Assembly: GCF_022483985.1 (NCBI RefSeq)
Contig: NZ_JAKVME010000001.1
Span: 62,001-126,000 of the forward strand
Direction: 5' to 3'
Origin: Acetobacter sp.
GTDB lineage: Bacteria; Pseudomonadota; Alphaproteobacteria; Acetobacterales; Acetobacteraceae
Length of the DNA stretch: 64,000 nucleotides
Positions 51,866 through 59,302 of the stretch are shown here, one piece after another (position 1 is the first letter of the stretch; every line of letters begins with the position of its first letter). The notes under the pieces were generated by a model. It searched no databases. It was not told the origin of the DNA and saw only the letters and a list, made by a program, of their open reading frames with translations. The translations under genes and the position numbers were made by a program.

Positions 51866-52888
51866 TCAGAGTGCGCCGAAAACCGCTGCCGTGTCGGACA
51901 TGCGGTTCGAAAAGCCCCACTCATTGTCGTACCATGCGCAGATGCGGACGAGCTGACCGCCATCGACCAGCGAGGTCTGCGTGGCGTCGAACGTGGAAGA
52001 CGCCAGAGCGTGGTTGAAGTCGCTGCTGACCAGCGGCGCCGTGTTGTAGGCCAGAACACCCTTCAGCGGACCGGACTCGGACGCCTTCTTGATGGCCTCG
52101 TTCACGGCTTCGACGGAGGCCGGGACGGTCTTCGGCACGAAGTCGAGGGACACCAGCGAGACGTTCGCCGTGGGAACGCGGATGGCGGTGCCGTCCAGCT
52201 TGCCCTTCAGGTGCGGCAGAACCAGACCGACAGCGCGGGCGGCGCCCGTGGAGGTCGGGATCATGTTCAGCGCGGCGGCGCGGGCGCGACGCAGATCCTT
52301 GTGCAGCGTGTCCACCGTGCGCTGGTCACCCGTGTAGGAGTGGATCGTCACCATGTAGCCGCGTACGATGCCGAAAGCGTCGTCAAGAACCTTGGCGACC
52401 GGCGCGAGGCAGTTTGTTGTGCAGGACGCGTTGGAAATGACCGTCATGTCGGAGGTCAGGGTGTCATGATTCACGCCATAGACGATGGTCGCGTCCACGG
52501 CGTCGCCCGGAGCGGAGATGATGACCTTGCGCGCACCTGCGGCGAGCAGAGGGGCGGCCTTCTCCTTGGAGGTGAACAGGCCCGTGCATTCCATGGCGAC
52601 ATCGACGCCCTGTAGCGGAACCTTGGACGGGTCGCGCTCGGAGGACACGAGGATCGGGTCCCATGTGCGACCGTTGGCGGAGATGATCAGCTTGTTTCCG
52701 TCGACCTTTACGTCAGCCGGGAAACGGCCATGCACACTGTCGTAGGACAGGAGGTGAGCGTTGTCTTCCACGCTGCCGAGGTCATTGATGACCACAGGCA
52801 CAACGTCTGTCCGTCCGCTTTCGATGATGCCGCGCAGGACGAGGCGACCGATGCGACCGAACCCGTTGATCGCGATTTTGACTGCCAT
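51866..52888 (-). CDS. gap: glyceraldehyde-3-phosphate dehydrogenase
   Basis: 340-aa type I GAPDH. The N-terminal IAINGFGRIGRLVLRGI is the NAD-binding motif; the catalytic SNASCTTNCLAPVAKVLDD contains the active Cys and the HSYTGDQ strand follows. The C-terminal SLVDGGQLVRICAWYDNEWGFSNRM is conserved. ATG at 52888 is 28 bp after the transketolase-like gene, so they are co-transcribed. Confidence 0.97.
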   Translation of the reverse strand: MAVKIAINGFGRIGRLVLRGIIESGRTDVVPVVINDLGSVEDNAHLLSYDSVHGRFPADVKVDGNKLIISANGRTWDPILVSSERDPSKVPLQGVDVAMECTGLFTSKEKAAPLLAAGARKVIISAPGDAVDATIVYGVNHDTLTSDMTVISNASCTTNCLAPVAKVLDDAFGIVRGYMVTIHSYTGDQRTVDTLHKDLRRARAAALNMIPTSTGAARAVGLVLPHLKGKLDGTAIRVPTANVSLVSLDFVPKTVPASVEAVNEAIKKASESGPLKGVLAYNTAPLVSSDFNHALASSTFDATQTSLVDGGQLVRICAWYDNEWGFSNRMSDTAAVFGAL

Positions 52889-52916
52889 CTGCTCTGTCTC
52901 CGTCTTCTTTTTCTTC

Positions 52917-54929
52917 TTATCGTCCCGGTCCGGGACGATGGTTGGACTTTACGATGGGGGACGGGCGTAGTCGCGGGTCCCCTCCGCGTTTCTGGGTTTC
53001 CGTACGCGCACGGTCCTCCTGCTTCTGCGTCACGCCCAACAGGGCGCGTACGCGTGTGCAGACGACATCAGGCGTAAGGCCAGAACTCTGGTATAACGGG
53101 TCGAACCCGGATGCTACTCCGAATTCCTCACTTCCGATGAAAATTCCCGTGTCCCCGAGCCAGCGTTCCCACCCGAAGCCGGAAGCCGCCTCGATCGCAA
53201 CCCGTGGACACTGTCCCAGAACGGACCGGCGATAGGGTGCGCCCTGCTTTTCGAATAGCTCCCAGCAGGGTAGCGATACCACAGCGGCGGGAACGCCTTC
53301 CTTCTCAAGTCGATGCTGCGCTTGAAGCGCCAGACCCACCTCCGGGCCTGATGCAATCAGGGTGACGGCGCGATGGGTGGGGCCGCCTTTCGCCTCACGC
53401 AGCACATAACCGCCTTGCTCGGTTTTCCGGATGGGCGGCGTGGCGGTGTCAGCCGGGGCGGGGGACGTGTTCTGCCCGCTGGCTGGGGAGCCCTGCCGCG
53501 CAAGGACAATGACGGCCGGGCCGTGGCGCCATGACAGAGCCGACAGCCATGCCGCCGCGACTTCGTGGGAATCCGCCGGACGGAACAGCGCCAGATTGGG
53601 CATGGCGCGCAGGCTGGCGAGCTGCTCGACCTGTTGCCAGGGCGGGCAGGTGGAGGCTTCCGGGTCATCCTCGATCAGCACGAGAAGGAGCCGCTCCCGC
53701 GAGAGCGCGGCAAAACGCAGGGCGGGACGTATGCGGTCCGCCGAGGACAGATTGGCTGTTCCGCAGGGCAGAATGCTCCCGTGCAGCGCCAGCCCGTTCA
53801 TGAAACCGACCATCGCGGGTTCACGGGGACCGCAGACGAAGAAACCGGCCTCGCCGGGCGAAACGCCCACGCTTTTGGGAGCATGACCTGCGGACATAGC
53901 GACAAACTCGGGCAGCAGGTCCGCGAGTCGTTCCCGAGCTTTGACGCCGAAGTGGAGAAGGGAGGTGTCTGAGCCTCCTCCCTCGTGCTCCACTGGCAGG
54001 CTTTCACCCGCATGACGAAGGAAATCGTCTTCAAGACGGGCGGGCGTGCGGCGTTCGAGCGTGCGTTCGAATTCGGCCCGTAGCGGATGGCGGGTCAGCC
54101 TGCGTAGCCACGACCGCTGGACCGATCCGCGTCGTCTGGTGTCGGAGGGAATGATTTCAGGTGCGGAGACATCCGGCTGCGTGGAGTCTTTCGCGGTGTC
54201 CTTCGCGCGCGAGGGTCGGGGTGGGGGCGTCGTCTTGCCGGACGTTTCACACAGAATGAGGCGGGGTTTCCGGGCTCTGGGCGTGGCGGCGAGAGCCTGC
54301 GCGATAGCATTGGCGTCGTCGCCATCGAGACGCCGGATGCTCCAGCCGGAGGCCTCGATCCTGTCCAGCGCCAGTGAGAGGTCCGCTTTCTCTTCTGGTG
54401 CGGAGGTGGCCGATGCGACGATGATTGTCAGGCGATCCAGATGGAACCGGTCGGCGAGAGCCGCTGCTTCCAGCGCTACGCCCGTTTCGAGGTCTCCCGG
54501 CAGGGCCAGAAGCCATGTGCGATGATCGACAAGGGAGCGACCGAAGCGTCTGGCAAGAATTTTTTCGGCCAACGTCATGCCGCAGGCGGCGGCGATGGCC
54601 TGTCCCGGCAGGGCTCCCGCCAGCCCGAACAGCTCCGTCGCGGCGCTGGAAGGAGCGGAGGATGAGACGAGATTGAGGAAAGCATTCCGCAGTGGAAGCA
54701 GACGGCTTGATGAGACAAAAAAACGGTCCCGGTCGGGCCAGAGCGGACTTTCCGGGTCAAAACGGACGGTCTGCTGCCAGAGAAGGGCCGAGACGAGCCA
54801 GAACGGATGTGGAATATCCTGAATGGCCGTTGCGGTCACGCCCTCGGTTTGGAGAGCCGCTCTGCGGGCCTCCTCGGCAAAGATCAGCGGATCATCTGAA
54901 AATGTGGAAAACTGCGGCTTGCGAGCCAT
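52917..54929 (-). CDS. transketolase-like protein lacking cofactor motifs
   Basis: 670-aa protein with the three-domain length and order of transketolase but a degraded active site. The GHPG, GHGS and GDGxxxEG/DDNxI elements that bind thiamine diphosphate and Mg2+ in true transketolases are replaced: ATAIQDIPHPF, SSSRLLPLRNAF and ALPGDLETGVALEAAALAD with no Asn partner. In the pyrimidine domain the catalytic Glu may survive in CGPREPAMVGFMNGLALHGSILP, but the HDS...GEDGPTH loop is EDDPEASTCPPWQQ. So it is probably not a working transketolase, although it keeps its place as first gene with gap and pgk. ATG at 54929. Confidence 0.75.
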   Translation of the reverse strand: MARKPQFSTFSDDPLIFAEEARRAALQTEGVTATAIQDIPHPFWLVSALLWQQTVRFDPESPLWPDRDRFFVSSSRLLPLRNAFLNLVSSSAPSSAATELFGLAGALPGQAIAAACGMTLAEKILARRFGRSLVDHRTWLLALPGDLETGVALEAAALADRFHLDRLTIIVASATSAPEEKADLSLALDRIEASGWSIRRLDGDDANAIAQALAATPRARKPRLILCETSGKTTPPPRPSRAKDTAKDSTQPDVSAPEIIPSDTRRRGSVQRSWLRRLTRHPLRAEFERTLERRTPARLEDDFLRHAGESLPVEHEGGGSDTSLLHFGVKARERLADLLPEFVAMSAGHAPKSVGVSPGEAGFFVCGPREPAMVGFMNGLALHGSILPCGTANLSSADRIRPALRFAALSRERLLLVLIEDDPEASTCPPWQQVEQLASLRAMPNLALFRPADSHEVAAAWLSALSWRHGPAVIVLARQGSPASGQNTSPAPADTATPPIRKTEQGGYVLREAKGGPTHRAVTLIASGPEVGLALQAQHRLEKEGVPAAVVSLPCWELFEKQGAPYRRSVLGQCPRVAIEAASGFGWERWLGDTGIFIGSEEFGVASGFDPLYQSSGLTPDVVCTRVRALLGVTQKQEDRARTETQKRGGDPRLRPSPIVKSNHRPGPGR

Positions 54930-55114
54930 CCGGGGTCTGTCCAGACTGCAAATAACGTGAAAACCGGGTCGGGAAGAGGGCGTCAGTCGTCGGGCTAATT
55001 AAGCGCCGGGCCTGTTTTCCCGCAAGTATTCCTCCGGCAAGGATTTCGCTCATGGCGCAGGAGCGGTATGCACGCAGCTTGCCCCACACCCAACTTCCTG
55101 CGACCGTCCGAACC

Positions 55115-55642
55115 ATGTCGTCTGATTCCTCTTCCGCCAGCAAGGCCCCCGTTCCGCGTGCGCAGGGTTCCATGCCGTCCTTCTCTCCGCGCCGGAGGAC
55201 CGTCCTTCGCGGCAGTCTTATGGGTGTGGCCGTTCTGGCTCTCGACGGGTGTGGCCTGCTGGACCAGCGCACTTTCAATTCCCGTGCGTCCAGACCGCCC
55301 AAAGTCTACATTCCGCCGCCGCCGCCGGGGCCGCCGCCCATTCCGCCGCTGATCCAGCTCGTGGCCGGAACGCCGGAGCAGGAATGGGGCGGGCCAGTGC
55401 GGGCGGTCGTCAGGAAGGCTCTGGATCGCAAGCCCAACATCCTGTTTCAGGTGCAGGCTGTGGCGCCACCCGGAGCCGATCCGGACGCGACTCGCACCGC
55501 CCTGTCCCGTCTGGTGTCGTCCGATGCGCAGGCTGTCACCGACGCCATCGTTGCCGCCGGAGCCTCCCCCGCACAGGTGGAGATGTCCGCCATGCCGGAT
55601 TCGACGGTGACGCAGCCCACCATACGGGTCTATGTTCATTGA
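55115..55642 (+). CDS. secreted or lipidated hypothetical protein
   Basis: About 175-aa protein of unknown function. A Tat-like or Sec signal lies at residues about 26-50 (RRRTVLRGSLMGVAVLALDGC), with a possible lipobox LDGC. A proline-rich linker (YIPPPPPGPPPIPPLIQL) is followed by a small alpha/beta domain (AVVRKALDRKPNILFQVQAVAPPGADPDATRTALSRLVSSDAQAVTDAIVAAG). The domain pattern of a tip-like, peptidoglycan- or envelope-associated protein is only a guess. ATG at 55115 is preferred to 55052 since the signal then sits near the N-terminus. Divergent from the transketolase-like gene. Confidence 0.55.
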   Translation: MSSDSSSASKAPVPRAQGSMPSFSPRRRTVLRGSLMGVAVLALDGCGLLDQRTFNSRASRPPKVYIPPPPPGPPPIPPLIQLVAGTPEQEWGGPVRAVVRKALDRKPNILFQVQAVAPPGADPDATRTALSRLVSSDAQAVTDAIVAAGASPAQVEMSAMPDSTVTQPTIRVYVH

Positions 55643-55905
55643 ATGATTCCGACTGACGCATGGTCTTCATGCGTCGGCAATCTGAATATGCTCTGGTTCG
55701 CAAGGTCCGTCCGGGACGGGAGCAGGGCAGGGTCGCAGGCGCGTTCGTCTTCGTCAGCAAGGATTTCTCTTCAGTCCGGCAGGGCGGAAGAGAGGTTCTG
55801 GCTGGGCGTTGGATTGCCTGTTGAGGATATCAGGTCGGCAGAGCGCCGTAAAAGTTAAGCAAGGTCCGTTTCGGGCGGACTGGCCAGAAGCAGGAGTGGG
55901 GCAGG
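55643..55905. other. intergenic region before hemA
   Basis: No gene recognised. The hemA GTG is preceded by GGGGCAGG. Confidence 0.4.
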
Positions 55906-57174
55906 GTGACGATTCGTAACGCGAGACACCCGTTTTACGATTTTTGTGACGAGGCGCTCGCCGGTATCAGGGAACAGGGACGATACCGGACTTTCACCCC
56001 ACTGGCCCGCGATGCCGAGCGCTATCCGGTCTATGAGGAAGCGCTCCCGGAAAGCGATATCAGCCGGGAAGTGGTGGTCTGGTCCTCAAACGACTATCTC
56101 GGCATGGGCGTGGAGCCCGAAGTTTGCGAGGCCGCGATCAGCGCCATCCGCGAACATGGAGCTGGGGCAGGCGGGACACGCAACATCGCGGGCACCAGTC
56201 CGCTCCACAAGGCGCTGGAAGCTGAACTGGCAGCACTTCATGGCAAGGAAGCCGGACTTCTGTTCGGGTCGGGCTATGTGTCCAATCAGGCCAGCCTCCA
56301 GACCATTCTGACCTCCATGCCGGGCTGGATCTGCTTTTCAGATCGCCTGAACCATGCCTCCATGATTGCCGGAATCAAGGGAGCGCGCGGCTCCACGACG
56401 GTTATCTACGAGCACAATGATCTGGCGGACCTCGAAGCGAAGCTGGCGGCGGCTCCTGCCGATGCGCCCAAGCTGATCGCGTTCGAGAGCGTCTATTCCA
56501 TGGACGGCGACATTTCTGACATCGCCGGAACCTGCGCGCTGGCCCGTAAGTACAACGCCCTGACCTATATCGACGAGGTCCATGCTGTTGGTCTTTACGG
56601 CGAACAGGGTGGCGGCGTTACCGACCGTGATGGTGTGGCCGATCAGGTGGATATCATCGAGGGCACGCTGGCCAAGGGCTTTGGCGTGCATGGCGGCTAT
56701 ATCACCGCCTCCAGCCAGATCGTCGATTATCTGCGCTCCACGGCATCCGGCTTCATCTTCACGACGTCTTTGCCGCCTTCCGTCGTCGCGGCGGCGCTGA
56801 CCAGCGTGAAGATGGTGCGCGCCGAGAACTGGCGGCGGGAGAAGATGTTCGAGCGGGTGAACGCCTTCCGCGCCAAGATGCGTGCGGCAGGTGTGGCGTT
56901 CACCATGACGCCCAGTCACATTGTCCCCGTGCCGGTTGGCAATGCCGAGCGGTGTAAGGTCATCAGCAAGCGGCTTCTGAACGAATACGGGCTGTATGCG
57001 ACACCCATCAACTATCCGACGGTTCCGCAGGGAACGGAGCGGCTGCGTCTGACGCCGGGACCGTTCCATACGGACGAGATGATGGATCAGATGGTCTCGG
57101 CCCTGAAAACCCTGCTCGCGGAAGTTCCGCTTGCCGCGTTCGCCAAGGAATCCGGACTGACCGAAGCGGCCTGA
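55906..57174 (+). CDS. hemA: 5-aminolevulinate synthase
   Basis: 422-aa pyridoxal-phosphate enzyme joining glycine and succinyl-CoA to 5-aminolevulinate, the Shemin route to heme used by alphaproteobacteria. [76 protein letters not shown] and [23 protein letters not shown] are diagnostic; the cofactor Lys is in [18 protein letters not shown] start at 55906. Heme supply fits an organism with many c-type cytochromes, including NicB. Confidence 0.96.
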   Translation: MTIRNARHPFYDFCDEALAGIREQGRYRTFTPLARDAERYPVYEEALPESDISREVVVWSSNDYLGMGVEPEVCEAAISAIREHGAGAGGTRNIAGTSPLHKALEAELAALHGKEAGLLFGSGYVSNQASLQTILTSMPGWICFSDRLNHASMIAGIKGARGSTTVIYEHNDLADLEAKLAAAPADAPKLIAFESVYSMDGDISDIAGTCALARKYNALTYIDEVHAVGLYGEQGGGVTDRDGVADQVDIIEGTLAKGFGVHGGYITASSQIVDYLRSTASGFIFTTSLPPSVVAAALTSVKMVRAENWRREKMFERVNAFRAKMRAAGVAFTMTPSHIVPVPVGNAERCKVISKRLLNEYGLYATPINYPTVPQGTERLRLTPGPFHTDEMMDQMVSALKTLLAEVPLAAFAKESGLTEAA

Positions 57175-57313
57175 ACAGGACGCGTCTGGGGCGGTCTTCT
57201 TCGGCGGCTTTTCTGCTGTCGCGGAAGGGGTAGCCTGCGGTGGGGCTGGCGGTCAGTCAGACAGGTAATCCCGGCCATGTGCCTGCGGGCCTGCTGGCAT
57301 AAGAATAAAAAAA

Positions 57314-57343
57314 GGGGTGCCGGGCGAGAGCGCCCGACACCCC
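57314..57343. terminator. bidirectional terminator between hemA and the Ala-rich gene
   Basis: GGGGTGCCGGGCG-AGAG-CGCCCGACACCCC with one mismatch. On the minus strand it is followed by TTTTTTT, on the plus strand by a short T-run. Confidence 0.8.
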
Positions 57344-57365
57344 CTTTATCCGTAAACGCGACGGA

Positions 57366-57686
57366 TCAGTTCGCGGCCGGAGCAGCAACAGCCGGTGCCG
57401 TGGGAGCAGCCGGGGCTGCAACGGTCGGTGCGGCCGGAGCCGTTGCGCCGATCGCCGGAACCTTGTCCTGCTGGGCAGCGGACAGGCTCTTGGCGTTCAG
57501 GTCAGACGTGCCTGCATCCGTGGATTTCTCTGTCTTTTCAGCAGCCGTCTTGGCGGTCTTGGTAGAAGACTTGTGATGCTTGTGGTGAGAGCGGGCAGCG
57601 GCAGGCTGGGCAGATGACACGACCAGAGCCGGAGCGCCGACCAGCAGGGTTGCAGCAAGAAGGGCCTTTGAAGCGAAGAACCGCAT
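57366..57686 (-). CDS. small secreted Ala/Pro-rich protein
   Basis: 106-aa predicted periplasmic protein of unknown function. Signal peptide MRFFASKALLAATLLVGAPALVV, then a His/Lys-rich stretch (SHHKHHKSSTKTAKTA) and a low-complexity C-terminus of repeated AAPTVAAP/AAPTAPA units. ATG at 57686 follows AAGGATACC. A strong terminator follows. Such proteins are annotated only as hypothetical in related genomes. Confidence 0.7.
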   Translation of the reverse strand: MRFFASKALLAATLLVGAPALVVSSAQPAAARSHHKHHKSSTKTAKTAAEKTEKSTDAGTSDLNAKSLSAAQQDKVPAIGATAPAAPTVAAPAAPTAPAVAAPAAN

Positions 57687-57888
57687 GACGGTATCCTTTT
57701 GAGTTGTCTGGCCCGGTGGGGCCTGCATCAAGACAGATGTTGCCTCTGCCTCTCTCCTCCTGAGATACACCTGATTACAAAAGAGGGAAGTGCTCACGAC
57801 GAGAACTTTTAAAGGTATTTTTGGGGCGGCGGCGCAGCCTCCCGCCCGGCGCGGGTATGGCTGCCCATCCTCCGCGGAGGCGCACGGT

Positions 57889-59181
57889 TTATTGACCGTT
57901 GATCCCGAACACAAGCGAGAGAATCAGGGACAGGATGGCTCCGACGCCAAAGCCGACCAGAGTGCCGTTGACACGCACATATTGAAGGTCCCGCCCGACC
58001 CGCAGCTCCAGTTTCTGGGACACGACATCAGCGTCCCAGTTGCCGACCACGGTGGCGATAAAGGTCGTCAGATGGTCCCGCAGATAGGGCAGGGACCGGG
58101 TGACGCCCTTTCGCGCCGCTTCCTCGATGCGCTGACGCATGGCGGGGTCTTCCCGCGCCTGAAGCGCCATGCGGCACAGTGTTTCGCGGACCAGCGTGGA
58201 CGTCCAGCCGTCGTCACGCGTGATGTCCGCTTCGATCATGCGTTTCATGCGCGCCCAGATGTCAGCGCCCCAGCCCACCATGGATTCATGGGCGAAGACG
58301 GAACGCAGTGTCTGGGAAATCTCTTCGGAACGGCTGGGGTCCAGTTCGATCCGGTCGATCTCGCTGCGAACCCATTCCGTGAATCCTTCCCGGATGGTCG
58401 AGTCTTCCGGGTTGATGCGATCCAGTTCTTCACTCGCCGCCGCCAGCACCTTGTTGGCGATCGAGCCGCCGATCGCCCAGCCGACCAGCCGACCGCCCTG
58501 CTCGCGCACACGGGCCTCGATCATGTCCCGCAGGGCGGGCTCCTTGGCCTGTAACCCTGATTTGAGCTGGCGGAGAAGAAAACTGAGCACTTCCTGATGC
58601 TGGTTGCCGTCCACAAGGGAGCGCAGGCCCCGGGCGATGATCGGGCTGAGATTGCTGCCGCCAAGCAGGAGAGGAAGGCTGCGTCCGATAGCAGCGCCCG
58701 CCCGCCCGTCCTCCAGCCGTTCAAGCATCTGGGGTACAGCCCCCATCAGACTGCTGGTCAGCGTGTTGGCCGTCGTGGGATCGGACAGGATGTTGGCGAC
58801 AAAGCCCGGCAGGTCGATCCGGGACAGGACGCGGTCGATTTCTTCCTCAGTGAAGACCTGCGTTGTGACGAACCGGCCCAGAGCGAGACCAAGCCGCTCC
58901 TTCTGCGCCGGAATGATCGCGGTATGGGGGATCGGCAGGCCGAGCGGATGCCGGAACAGCGCCGTGACGGCGAACCAGTCCGCCAGCCCGCCGACCACGC
59001 CCGCCTTGGCGCCGGCCCGCAACGTGCCGAGCCACAGGCTGTCGTGGAGCAGGCCGTAGGCAGGCGCGAGATAACCCGCCGTTGTCAGGCCGGCCATCAT
59101 GGCCAGCAGTCCTGTCGCGGCCCGTTTCTGGCGATTCAGAATGCGGCGGGCTTCATTATCCGGGTGCGTCTGCATGCTCAT
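57889..59181 (-). CDS. DUF445 membrane protein
   Basis: About 430-aa DUF445 (YjiN-type) protein. An N-terminal hydrophobic segment (GLLAMMAGLTTAGYLAPAYGLL) is followed by the conserved AGAKAGVVGGLADWFAVTALFRHPLGLPIPHTAIIPAQKERLGLALGRFV block. A long helical middle region precedes a C-terminal membrane segment (VGFGVGAILSLILSLVFGI). ATG at 59181 (MSMQTHPDNEARR) is chosen, rather than upstream starts that would overlap ppc. Function unknown. Divergent from ppc with 121 bp between. Confidence 0.85.
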   Translation of the reverse strand: MSMQTHPDNEARRILNRQKRAATGLLAMMAGLTTAGYLAPAYGLLHDSLWLGTLRAGAKAGVVGGLADWFAVTALFRHPLGLPIPHTAIIPAQKERLGLALGRFVTTQVFTEEEIDRVLSRIDLPGFVANILSDPTTANTLTSSLMGAVPQMLERLEDGRAGAAIGRSLPLLLGGSNLSPIIARGLRSLVDGNQHQEVLSFLLRQLKSGLQAKEPALRDMIEARVREQGGRLVGWAIGGSIANKVLAAASEELDRINPEDSTIREGFTEWVRSEIDRIELDPSRSEEISQTLRSVFAHESMVGWGADIWARMKRMIEADITRDDGWTSTLVRETLCRMALQAREDPAMRQRIEEAARKGVTRSLPYLRDHLTTFIATVVGNWDADVVSQKLELRVGRDLQYVRVNGTLVGFGVGAILSLILSLVFGINGQ

Positions 59182-59302
59182 CACGAGGTTAATAGCATCG
59201 GCATGATGCTCTTCCCAAATACGCGCCGACATGCTCCGATAAGGTTGCCGTACCGTATCGTCCTGTCGGTTATGTCCGTCCTTATGGCAGAGAGAAGTTT
59301 CA

